This document shows, in pieces, positions 46,627 to 54,465 of a DNA stretch of 64,000 nucleotides (the stretch's first letter is position 1; each line of letters starts with the position of its first letter). The notes under the pieces are model-generated. The model was not told the DNA's origin and searched no databases. It saw only the letters and a program-made list of their open reading frames with translations. The stretch covers positions 61,132-125,131 of the forward strand of contig JAZUML010000007.1 in the NCBI GenBank assembly GCA_045603565.1, given 5' to 3'. The position numbers and the translations under genes are program-made. The stretch is from Nanosyncoccus sp045603565. GTDB taxonomy: Bacteria > Patescibacteriota > Saccharimonadia > Saccharimonadales > Saccharimonadaceae.

Positions 46627-48282
46627 ATGGAAAAGAATAAATCAATTGATGGGCTTAGTCCTCGTCGTCCTCAAAAAACGACCACAAAATCTAAGGTAGC
46701 CACCACCAAAAATACTACTGTTAAAAAAGCTACCTCAAAGAAAGCACCCGTTAAAAAAACCTCAGCAAAAAAACCAGTAACCAAGAAAGCTCCAACCAAG
46801 AAAACAACCACTAAAAAAGTTGTAGAAAAACCAGCTGCACCTATTACTACTACAGCTGCAGATTTTCTCGCCCCAATTCAAGCATTTGATTATGATGAAA
46901 ATAGTGGTAACCTAAAAGCCACCAAGAATCAAAAACCACCAAAAAAACAAAAAAGAAAAAAAGAAAAGAAAAAAATGACTAAAAAGCGCAAAATCATCAC
47001 TTGGGTTATTTCTATTATCCTTCTTCTTTTAATTGGCGGAGGTATTGCATTTATTCTTTGGGGTAATGATATTATCGCAAAAATCACCGGTGGTCAAGGA
47101 AACGTCTTCGATTTAATGTTCCAAGACGAACATTACGAACCACTAAAAACCGACGAAAATGGTCGCACCAATATCCTCGCTTTTGGTACTAGTGGCTACG
47201 ATATGGATGGTGAAGAAAATGGTGGCACTCACGACGGTGCCCAACTTACTGATTCTATTATGATTATTAGTTTAGATCAAAACACCGGAGATTTAGCTAT
47301 GCTTTCTCTCCCACGCGATCTCAAAGCCTCTCCCACTTGTACAGCTACTGGTAAAATCAACGAAGTTTATTGGTGTAATGGCGGTAATGGTGACATCTCC
47401 ACCGAAGAAGAAGCTGCTGCAGCTAAGGCGCTAATGGATGAGGTTGGTTCTATCCTTGATATAGATCTTCAATATTTTGTTCATGTCAACTGGGGTTCAT
47501 TAGTCCAAATTGTCAACACTTTAGGTGGTATTACGGTTACTATTGACGAAGATATTTATGATTATTACGTTTACCACGCTGGTGATGTTCGTAATATTGA
47601 TGGCGAAGAAGCTCTTTGGCTCGCACGTATGCGTCATGGTACCGCACACGGTGACTTCACTAGAGCCAATTCTCAACAAAAAATCCTTATCGGTATTAAA
47701 GATAAAGTTCTCGAAAAGAGTTTATCCATCACTGATCTCCTTAGCCTTGCCTCTACTTTAGGCGACAACCTACGTAGTAATTTTTCAGTAGAAGAATTTA
47801 AAACTCTCGCCCATCTCACCTATGAGTATGATTTTGACAATATGCGCCAAGTATCTTTAATTGAGCCGGAAATGCTAGTTACTACCGGCAATATTAATGG
47901 AATTTCATATGTCCTACCAGTCGGTGGAGTTGGTTACTATACTAAAATTCAAAATTACGTCGCAAAGATGTTTAGTAGTGATCCAAAAATCCGCGAGAAT
48001 TATTCTATCTTAGTCTTAAACGCCACCGAAACCCCAGGTGTCGCCTCAAGCGAAAAATCAGATTTAGAAGAAGATAATTATAATAATATATACATAGATG
48101 ACGCCCCAGAAGGTGCCTATGAAGAAGGTTATACCGTATACGCACTTACCGACATCGCTCCAGGTACTAAGAAACTCCTTGAGCAAAAGTACAACACTAC
48201 TGCTAAATCTCTCGAAGAACTCCCAGCAGGCATCAGCCAAAACTACGACTTCATTATAATCGTAAACAAAGAAGTAGAATAG
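46627..48282 (+). CDS. LytR-CpsA-Psr (LCP) family glycopolymer ligase
   Basis: 551 residues. A cytoplasmic N-terminus of ~115 residues is rich in Lys, Thr and Ala (VKKTSAKKPVTKKAPTKKTT), histone-H1-like. One membrane segment (about 124-143, TWVISIILLLLIGGGIAFIL) leads to the LCP domain with DSIMIISLDQNTGDLAMLSL, PRDLKA, GKINEVYW, INTLGGITVTID-like VNTLGGITVTIDEDIYDY and LWLARMRHGTAHGDFTRANS (catalytic Arg residues). A LytR_C-like domain ends it (NYSILVLNATETPGVASS). LCP enzymes attach teichoic acid or capsule to peptidoglycan. The stop lies in a palindromic element. Confidence 0.95.
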   Translation: MEKNKSIDGLSPRRPQKTTTKSKVATTKNTTVKKATSKKAPVKKTSAKKPVTKKAPTKKTTTKKVVEKPAAPITTTAADFLAPIQAFDYDENSGNLKATKNQKPPKKQKRKKEKKKMTKKRKIITWVISIILLLLIGGGIAFILWGNDIIAKITGGQGNVFDLMFQDEHYEPLKTDENGRTNILAFGTSGYDMDGEENGGTHDGAQLTDSIMIISLDQNTGDLAMLSLPRDLKASPTCTATGKINEVYWCNGGNGDISTEEEAAAAKALMDEVGSILDIDLQYFVHVNWGSLVQIVNTLGGITVTIDEDIYDYYVYHAGDVRNIDGEEALWLARMRHGTAHGDFTRANSQQKILIGIKDKVLEKSLSITDLLSLASTLGDNLRSNFSVEEFKTLAHLTYEYDFDNMRQVSLIEPEMLVTTGNINGISYVLPVGGVGYYTKIQNYVAKMFSSDPKIRENYSILVLNATETPGVASSEKSDLEEDNYNNIYIDDAPEGAYEEGYTVYALTDIAPGTKKLLEQKYNTTAKSLEELPAGISQNYDFIIIVNKEVE

Positions 48283-48384
48283 TATTAATTCGGGGGATTC
48301 CGGAGGCTGCTGCCGAGGATTAGCGCCTGAGCCCCGTAAAGACGGGCGCGAGGGACGCGACCCTAAATAATACTATTCTATTTC
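48271..48384. repeat. Palindromic element A between lytR-type gene and jag
   Basis: Perfect arms TAGAATAGTATTA (48275-48287) and its complement (48368-48380), extendable outward with one mismatch, enclose a GC-rich core. The core holds a hairpin CCCGT-AAAG-ACGGG (48333-48346) and weaker stems (AGGCT...AGCGCCT). GCCCCGTAAAGACGGGCG in the core matches the element inside the methyltransferase gene at 57.6 kb except for one base. It separates two convergent genes and ends exactly at the jag stop, so it also serves as a terminator-like structure. Arms are not shared with other copies. Confidence 0.8.
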
Positions 48385-48840
48385 TTATATTTTACTAATT
48401 ATAAGTTTTCGTTCCCTACCCTCACCCTCAGAATGCGTCTCAATATCTGAATAATCTTGTGCAGCTTTATGCACAATTCTTCGATCAGCGGCGTTAAGAT
48501 TAATTGTCATTGGTTCTCCAGTTTCACGTACTTTTTTAATCCAACCTTCTGCTTTATCCGCAATCCTATCTGCGCGCTGTCTTTTATAATTCGCTACATC
48601 AACATTCACCCTTGTTACTTCAGCTTCTTTTGAAACTAGAGCCATAGAAACAATATGTTGTAATGCGCGTAGATTATCTGCATTTCGCCCAATTAAAAGT
48701 GAATTAAGCGAAGTAGATGGCACCGATAATTGAATTACTTCATCGTCAATCGTAGAAGAAACCGCTACATTAATACCAAAAAAACTCAGTAAGTCCTCTA
48801 GATATCTCGCTGCAAATCTAATTGATTCATCTTTATTCAT
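48385..48840 (-). CDS. jag: Jag/SpoIIIJ-associated RNA-binding protein (KH + R3H)
   Basis: 151 residues. A KH domain (IQLSVPSTSLNSLLIGRNAD, LRALQHIVSMAL) precedes an R3H domain (MTINLNAADRRIVHKAAQDY, with the Arg-x3-His pattern), ending HSEGEGRERKLIISK. Jag/KhpB binds RNA and is encoded beside yidC in most bacteria. The extra N-terminal Jag_N domain of many homologs is missing. It lies 2 bp after yidC in the rpmH-rnpA-yidC-jag operon. Confidence 0.95.
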   Translation of the reverse strand: MNKDESIRFAARYLEDLLSFFGINVAVSSTIDDEVIQLSVPSTSLNSLLIGRNADNLRALQHIVSMALVSKEAEVTRVNVDVANYKRQRADRIADKAEGWIKKVRETGEPMTINLNAADRRIVHKAAQDYSDIETHSEGEGRERKLIISKI

Positions 48841-48842
48841 TA

Positions 48843-49958
48843 TTATCTCCTTTTCTTTTTAGTATCTTTTGCGGAGATTCTAGTAATTTTTGTTCCTGTT
48901 TTTTTATTTTCAATTACTTGAGCTTCTTTAATATTTTTTAATTCCTTCAAAACTGCTTTATCCGTCACGGTATCAATATCATCTTCCGTCTTATTTAGTA
49001 TAATTCTTTGTTGAGTCACAGTAATTATATTACTCAAGAAATAATAAAATGCTAAAGCACCAGGCAAACTAAACATAATAAAGAACATCATAAGTGGCAT
49101 CATTAAAGCCATTTGACCAGTCGCAAAACTATTAACTTCAGAAGTTTCAATTTCCTTACCGTTTTTAGCGTCATTTATTAAGTCTTTAAATTTCTTTTTC
49201 TTCTCTGATTGTCCAGAAGGCATTTGTTGTTTTGTCGCCCAATATTGGACTACCGAAGCAAGTACAGTACAAACTAAGATAAATAACACGCTCCAACTAA
49301 AGGCTATCTTCCCGGTCATAACCCCGAAGATATCACTTGCTCTTACATCGAGATTAATTACACCAAATAACTGCGGATGAAAATCATATGCGACCTTCTC
49401 ATTATCTGGAACTTCTTCATTCGTCAAGCTCTCCAAATAGTTTAATTGTTTTTGTTTAACTTCATTAATTTCTGAACCTTCATAAGCTACTATATCGTAA
49501 ACTCTATTACTTACATTATCTGTTGGAATAGGCATCGCCACTACTTTAATCGCAAAGAAAATTGCGATAAATATCGGTAACTGAATCAAAAGAGTTAAAA
49601 TCGAAGCAAAAGGTTTTACATTATATCTTTTATAAAGATCCATTGTTTGAATTGACTCTAATTGCTTATTACCGTTGCAATTCTTTTTGATTTGGGTCAA
49701 TTCTGGCTGTAATTTACGTATTAATTTAGACTGATTTAATTGTCGCTTCATTAATGGCCACATTAACAGCTTTACGATGACCGTAAAGATAATAATAGCC
49801 AACCCAAAATCATGAACCAGATTAAAAATAATGAATAATATATTAACTATTGGTCGCACTATAATAATATCGATAAACTGAAACAAGCCACCAGCCATAA
49901 TTGAGCCAACAACTATCAGTATAAAAATCAACCAATAAATATATTTTTTCACACTCAT
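48843..49958 (-). CDS. yidC: Membrane protein insertase YidC
   Basis: 371 residues. Five hydrophobic segments with DFGLAIIIFTVIVKLLMWPL, KRQLNQSKLIRKLQPELTQI (positively charged loop with the substrate groove Arg nearby), ASILTLLIQLPIFIAIFFAI, and PGALAFYYFLSNIITVTQQR. It inserts membrane proteins such as the small pilins and F0c. A Lys-rich tail ends it (KDTKKKRR), typical of Gram-positive-type YidC/SpoIIIJ for ribosome contact. A loop insert (about residues 140-200) is longer than usual. Confidence 0.96.
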   Translation of the reverse strand: MSVKKYIYWLIFILIVVGSIMAGGLFQFIDIIIVRPIVNILFIIFNLVHDFGLAIIIFTVIVKLLMWPLMKRQLNQSKLIRKLQPELTQIKKNCNGNKQLESIQTMDLYKRYNVKPFASILTLLIQLPIFIAIFFAIKVVAMPIPTDNVSNRVYDIVAYEGSEINEVKQKQLNYLESLTNEEVPDNEKVAYDFHPQLFGVINLDVRASDIFGVMTGKIAFSWSVLFILVCTVLASVVQYWATKQQMPSGQSEKKKKFKDLINDAKNGKEIETSEVNSFATGQMALMMPLMMFFIMFSLPGALAFYYFLSNIITVTQQRIILNKTEDDIDTVTDKAVLKELKNIKEAQVIENKKTGTKITRISAKDTKKKRR

Positions 49959-49972
49959 CTTTATTTATTATA

Positions 49973-50311
49973 TCATATCTTTGATTCGGAAACTAATTTA
50001 CCAATTATTTTCTCTAATTCATCATGTTTCATATTATACAAATCTTTTGTATAAACTACAAAAATATAATCTCTCTTCTTAGGGATAGATTCGAAATTTA
50101 TTCTTATAACTTCATAAATCCTACGTCGGATTCTATTTCGTTTTACAGCAGACTTCTCAACTTTTTTTGAAACTACTACGGCCACCCTAGTGAACCCCTT
50201 TACATTATCCATAAAAACTAAAGACATCTTAGGGGAACGGATAGTTTTTCCGTTTTGATACACAAATCTCACTCCCCCACGCGAATGAAACCGGAATTTT
50301 TTACTAAGCAT
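49973..50311 (-). CDS. rnpA: Ribonuclease P protein component
   Basis: 112 residues. FRFHSRGGVRFVYQNGKTIR, RVAVVVSKKVEKSAVKRNRI, RRRIYEVIR give the RNR motif (KRNRIRRRIYE) of RnpA. It helps RNase P RNA cut tRNA precursors. It follows rpmH with one base between, the universal order near dnaA. Confidence 0.97.
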   Translation of the reverse strand: MLSKKFRFHSRGGVRFVYQNGKTIRSPKMSLVFMDNVKGFTRVAVVVSKKVEKSAVKRNRIRRRIYEVIRINFESIPKKRDYIFVVYTKDLYNMKHDELEKIIGKLVSESKI

Positions 50312-50312
50312 A

Positions 50313-50450
50313 TTAAGCTGATAAGCGAGCTCGCCCCTTTAAGCGTCTACGGGCTAATACCTTCTTTCCAGACTTCGAAGCATTACGCTTCATAAAACCA
50401 TGCTCTTTTTTACGTTGCCTAACATGAGGCTGATAAGTTCGTTTTGGCAT
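50313..50450 (-). CDS. rpmH: 50S ribosomal protein L34
   Basis: 45 residues (MPKRTYQPHVRQRKKEHGFM, then KRNASKSGKKVLARRRLKGR, ending ARLSA), read directly on the minus strand. KRTYQP, HGFM and GRxxL are universal L34 marks. AAGGAATAAT precedes the ATG and a TATACT box lies further upstream. First gene of the rpmH-rnpA-yidC-jag operon, divergent from dnaA. Confidence 0.98.
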   Translation of the reverse strand: MPKRTYQPHVRQRKKEHGFMKRNASKSGKKVLARRRLKGRARLSA

Positions 50451-50677
50451 ATTATTCCTTAAATTTTAATTATTTTCAAAATCCTTATATAGTATACCTC
50501 ATTTTTCCACAATTTTCAAGCAGTTTTCCACATTAATATTGGGGTTAAATTGCTTTATGTGGAAAAATTTTAATCTGTTAAATGTTTTTTATATTAGAAC
50601 ATAAAAAAATCATCACAAAACCTGTGGAAAACTTAATTATCTATGTTATACTAGATTAAAAGGAGGAAAAATAAATT
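50451..50677. other. Origin region, first part (DnaA boxes upstream of dnaA)
   Basis: The 227-bp rpmH-dnaA gap holds four copies of TTTTCCACA: plus strand at 50503-50511 and 50524-50532, minus strand at 50558-50566 and 50623-50631. These are one base off TTATCCACA, the DnaA consensus. The region is strongly AT-rich. With the second cluster after dnaA it resembles the bipartite origins of Bacillus-type chromosomes. The dnaA promoter (TATACT at about 50647) is inside. Confidence 0.88.
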
Positions 50678-52036
50678 ATGTATGACGTTTGGAAGAACGT
50701 TCTTGCTGAAATCGAGCAACAATTATCAGTCGCAAACTTCTCGACTTGGTTTCAAGATACTTCCCTCCTCTCTACCGAAGATGGTAATATCAAAATTGGT
50801 GTCAAAAACTCATTCTACATCAAACAACTCCGCTCCCGTTATTACGATATCATCGCAACCGCCCTCCAGAATAATAATATAGAAGTAAAAACGCTTGATT
50901 TCGAAGTAAAAACTCCAACAAAAAACAAAACAAAATCCCACGAAGTGAACCAATCCGCTCCGGTCTTTAAAGAGCGTGTCAAAAAAATCCAATCTAAGCC
51001 CAAAGAAGAACAACTAGATAACGGTCTTAACAATAAATATACTTTAGATAGTTTCGTTATCGGTTCAAATAACGAACTCGCTGTAGCTGCTGCAAAAAGC
51101 ATCATAAAAGATCCTGGTTCACGTTATAACCCATTCTTTCTTTATGGAGGGCCGGGCCTTGGTAAAACCCACCTTATTCAAGCAATCGGTAATGAACTCG
51201 TAAAAAACAATCCTAATTACAAAGTTTTATACACTCCAATTTCTCATTTTTATTCCGACTTCGTTGATGCAGTTTTAAGTGGTAAAGGAAAAGATTTTAA
51301 CCGTAAATTCCAAAAACTCGATTGTCTTATTATTGATGATTTTCAATTTATGGTTAATAAAGAAAAATCCCAAGAAGAATTCTTTAATATCTTTAACGAT
51401 CTTTATCAACTCAATAAACAAATCATTGTTACTTCAGATCGTCTTCCCTCTCAAATCAAAACCGTAGATGAACGCCTCGCATCGAGATTAACATGGGCTG
51501 GCGCTTTTGATCTTCAACTTCCAAAATTTGAAGATAAATGCGCTATACTCCGTGCAAAAGCTGAACTACTTAATGTAGAAATAGAGCCAGAAGCAATTGA
51601 ATATATCGCGGAGAATGTTAACACTAATATTCGTGATCTGGAAGGAGAATTTTCTACTATAGTCTTGATGTCCGAAGTTCGTGGTCTTACACCTTTACAA
51701 CTAATCAAAAACGGCTCAATTAGTGTTAATAAAACCTCTAAGCTTCGTCCCACCTCATCCAAACAAGTCGTCGAAAAAGTTGCCAAGTATTACGATTTAT
51801 CAGTTAAAGAAATGTGTGGCAAATCTAGAGTATCAAATATTAAAAATGCAAGACAAGTTGCAATGTTCATTCTGTCTAAAGAATTGAGTTTAAGTACTAA
51901 TAAAATTGCCGCAGAAGTCGGAGTAAAAGACCATACCACGGTTATGCACGGAATTAAAAAAATTGAAAATGACCTCAAACTTAACTTCACCCTCCGCGAC
52001 CAAATTGAAGAAATCAAGGAGAGGATTTATGGTTAA
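50678..52036 (+). CDS. dnaA: Chromosomal replication initiator DnaA
   Basis: 452 residues. Domain I (WKNVLAEIEQQLSVANFSTW), a variable linker to ~115, the AAA+ domain starting YTLDSFVIGSNNELAVAAAK with Walker A FLYGGPGLGKTHLIQAIGNE (about residue 158-165) and Walker B LIIDDFQFM, and domain IV with the DnaA-box reading KDHTTVMHGIKKI. It binds the boxes on both sides of its gene and opens the origin. AAAGGAGGAAAA is a strong binding site. TATACT promoter upstream; DnaA boxes there allow autoregulation. Confidence 0.98.
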   Translation: MYDVWKNVLAEIEQQLSVANFSTWFQDTSLLSTEDGNIKIGVKNSFYIKQLRSRYYDIIATALQNNNIEVKTLDFEVKTPTKNKTKSHEVNQSAPVFKERVKKIQSKPKEEQLDNGLNNKYTLDSFVIGSNNELAVAAAKSIIKDPGSRYNPFFLYGGPGLGKTHLIQAIGNELVKNNPNYKVLYTPISHFYSDFVDAVLSGKGKDFNRKFQKLDCLIIDDFQFMVNKEKSQEEFFNIFNDLYQLNKQIIVTSDRLPSQIKTVDERLASRLTWAGAFDLQLPKFEDKCAILRAKAELLNVEIEPEAIEYIAENVNTNIRDLEGEFSTIVLMSEVRGLTPLQLIKNGSISVNKTSKLRPTSSKQVVEKVAKYYDLSVKEMCGKSRVSNIKNARQVAMFILSKELSLSTNKIAAEVGVKDHTTVMHGIKKIENDLKLNFTLRDQIEEIKERIYG

Positions 52037-52282
52037 AAAAGTGGAAAACGTGTGTAAAAACATCTGGAAATTATTGTTAAAAACCAACGCAAAACTTAGT
52101 GGAAAATTTTTATTCAAAAAAATAAATGTGAATAACTCGACTTTCACACATACTTTTAATTATTTATTCACTTACTTATCCACCACACTATCACCCCAAT
52201 CATCTACCAACCTTTTCCACTATTCCACCGAGCCTAATACTACTACAACTACACTTATATATAATAAAGAAAGGACTCTTTT
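52037..52282. other. Origin region, second part (dnaA-dnaN spacer)
   Basis: The 246-bp gap has no gene. DnaA-box-like 9-mers occur on both strands: AGTGGAAAA at 52040-52048 and 52098-52106, TGTGAATAA at 52127-52135, TTATTCACT at 52164-52172, TTATCCACC at 52176-52184 and TTTTCCACT at 52213-52221. The A/T-rich stretch at about 52099-52135 is the best candidate for duplex unwinding. A binding site AAAGGA lies just before dnaN. Confidence 0.75.
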
Positions 52283-53383
52283 ATGAAAATCAAAGTTACA
52301 CAAGAAAAACTAAGTAAAGCATTAAATAATGTAAGTAGGATTGCAGTAGGTAAAGTAACTCTACCTATCCTCAATAATGTTTTAATTAGAGTAGATAATA
52401 AAAAAGTATCTCTTATTACCACTAATTTAGATATGGCAGTAATCGATTTTCTTCCAGTCTCAAGTTCTGAAAACGGAGTTGTTACCGTCCCAGCTAAACT
52501 ACTCGCCGAATTCGTCTCAAATTTACCAAAAGGTGAAACTATTGAAATATCTTCTAAAGACACCAAGCTCACGATCTCTTCTAGCAAATATTCATCCACT
52601 ATCAACGGTGCGACTGCAGATGACTTCCCAGAATTACCGGAGATTAATGAGAAAGAAGCCGTAATTTACAAAATAAGCGTAGATGAATTTAAAAACAGTA
52701 TTAATCAAGTAATAATCGCCGCCTCAAACGATTTAACTCGCCCTGCGCTAACTGGAGTATATTTTAATACGAATAACAATACCTTAGCTATTGCTGCGAC
52801 TGATGGTTATCGCTTAGCAGAAAAAATCCTCATCGACAAAGTAGAAAGCGAAGTTCAAGCCATCGTTCCAGCCGCCTCCCTCCAAGAAGTCCTTCGCTCA
52901 ATTAGTGACGATGTTGAAGAAGTTGAAATATCATTCAATAATGATTTAGCCCGTTTCCGTATCGGTGAAATAGAAGTTATTTCTAAACTAATCGATGCGA
53001 GTTTCCCCGATTATCAAAAATTAATCCCTAAAAACAACGATATTAAAGTTGTCTTAAATCGAGAAGAATTAGTTCGTGTCACTAAACTCGCCGCTTTGTT
53101 TGCTCGTTCGGTTGGCGGTTCAATTATCTGTGAAGCCAAAAAACCAGATAATTTTTCAGTTAAATCAATCGCAAATGAATTCGGCGAAAACGACTCAATA
53201 ATCGAAACCAAAATCGAGAAAGAAGGTAGAGTTAATCTAAATTCCCGCTTCCTTCTCGATGCCTTAAATACCCTAGAAGAAAAAGAGTTGGAATTCAATT
53301 TCTCTAGTTCCCTTTCTCCGATTTTATTAAAAAATAAGAAGAATAATAATTATACTCACATTATAATGCCTCTAAACTCATGA
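52283..53383 (+). CDS. dnaN: DNA polymerase III beta sliding clamp
   Basis: 366 residues, the usual length. MKIKVTQEKLSKALNNVSRI, the three repeated clamp domains with LPILNNVLIRVDNKKVSLIT, ATDGYRLAEKI (conserved TDG-R), EVISKLIDASFPDYQKLIP and the C-terminal NYTHIIMPLNS. The dimeric ring tethers polymerase III to DNA. The stop overlaps the recF start (ATGA). Standard dnaA-dnaN-recF order. Confidence 0.98.
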   Translation: MKIKVTQEKLSKALNNVSRIAVGKVTLPILNNVLIRVDNKKVSLITTNLDMAVIDFLPVSSSENGVVTVPAKLLAEFVSNLPKGETIEISSKDTKLTISSSKYSSTINGATADDFPELPEINEKEAVIYKISVDEFKNSINQVIIAASNDLTRPALTGVYFNTNNNTLAIAATDGYRLAEKILIDKVESEVQAIVPAASLQEVLRSISDDVEEVEISFNNDLARFRIGEIEVISKLIDASFPDYQKLIPKNNDIKVVLNREELVRVTKLAALFARSVGGSIICEAKKPDNFSVKSIANEFGENDSIIETKIEKEGRVNLNSRFLLDALNTLEEKELEFNFSSSLSPILLKNKKNNNYTHIIMPLNS

Positions 53384-54384
53384 TCATAAAATCAATCAAA
53401 CTAACAAATTTCCGAAATCATAGTAGCTACTTTTTAGAGTGTCAAGATAATACATCTCTGATTCTAGGTAAAAACGGTAGCGGAAAAACCTCAGTTCTAG
53501 AAGCAATATATATATTAACTCGCGGTAAGAGCTTCCGTGCAACCGACCCCGATATTTTAAAAAGAGGTAAAAAGTACTATCGTATCGAAATCGAGTATCA
53601 AAACGGCGAACAAAACATCGTAACTTATAACGGCAAGACCAAAACCTTCATTATTTCTGACCAAAAAAATCGTCGCCTACCAAAGAAAAACAAATACCCC
53701 GTAGTTTTGTTTTTACCATCTGACTTAAATCTGATTAATAATTCCCCGTCTGCTCGCCGCGACTATTTTAATCGGATTTTTAGTGAGTTTAATGAAAACT
53801 ATAATAATTATTTATTAAAATACGAAAAAGCCTTAAAACAACGTAATGAGTTACTAAAAACCGATAACCCAAAACCGGAAGATTTATTTTCGTGGAATAT
53901 TATTCTCGCAAAGTATGGCTCAGAATTGTTTAAACTAAGAAATCAATACATAAAAGAAATCAATCAAAGTTTAACTAAAGTCTATCGTTCTATATCTGAA
54001 AACCAAGATGAAATAATAATTGACTATAAATCAGAAGTAAAAACCGAAGCGGAATACTTAAAAACCTTAGAAAAAAATTTCCAAAAAGATTTATACTTAA
54101 ATCACACTAGTTTTGGTGTTCATAGAGATGATTTTATATTTATTTTTAATCAAAAAATTGCTAACGGCTCCGCATCGCGTGGAGAGACTCGCTCAATCAT
54201 ATTAGCTCTAAAATTTATTGAAGCAGATTTGGTTTATCAAAAACAGAATCAAAAACCACTCATTCTCTTAGATGATGTTTTTTCCGAACTCGATGAAACC
54301 CGCCGTAAATGCCTTATTAAAAACTTTAAAAATAACCAAGTTATAATTACTAGCGTAGAAGAAGTAGCTAACAGAGATTACTAA
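53380..54384 (+). CDS. recF: DNA repair protein RecF
   Basis: 334 residues. MIIKSIKLTNFRNHSSYFLE, Walker A LILGKNGSGKTSVLEAIYIL (about 28-47), GRS-like TRGKSFRATD, signature NGSASRGETRSIILALKFIE and Walker B PLILLDDVFSELDETRR. RecF loads RecA at gaps with RecO/RecR. The final codons VANRDY and the stop form the left arm of a palindrome shared with the convergent gene. Overlaps dnaN by 4 bp. gyrB does not follow, unlike many genomes. Confidence 0.97.
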   Translation: MIIKSIKLTNFRNHSSYFLECQDNTSLILGKNGSGKTSVLEAIYILTRGKSFRATDPDILKRGKKYYRIEIEYQNGEQNIVTYNGKTKTFIISDQKNRRLPKKNKYPVVLFLPSDLNLINNSPSARRDYFNRIFSEFNENYNNYLLKYEKALKQRNELLKTDNPKPEDLFSWNIILAKYGSELFKLRNQYIKEINQSLTKVYRSISENQDEIIIDYKSEVKTEAEYLKTLEKNFQKDLYLNHTSFGVHRDDFIFIFNQKIANGSASRGETRSIILALKFIEADLVYQKQNQKPLILLDDVFSELDETRRKCLIKNFKNNQVIITSVEEVANRDY

Positions 54385-54465
54385 TCTACCCTAAGGGACA
54401 TGAAGACTTGGCCCGAGTGGCCCGGAACGTGCCCGCAGGGCACGTTTAGTAATCTCTGTTAGCTA
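54365..54465. repeat. Palindromic element C joining the 3' ends of recF and its convergent neighbour
   Basis: Perfect 20-bp arms TAGCTAACAGAGATTACTAA at 54365-54384 and its complement at 54446-54465 enclose a 61-bp core with two hairpins: GGCC-CGAGT-GGCC (54410-54422) and AACGTGCCC-GCA-GGGCACGTT (54426-54446). Each arm is the last 20 nt of one gene, so both proteins end ANRDY. The build resembles elements A and B, but the core sequence is not clearly the same. It also acts as a bidirectional terminator-like structure. Confidence 0.8.
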
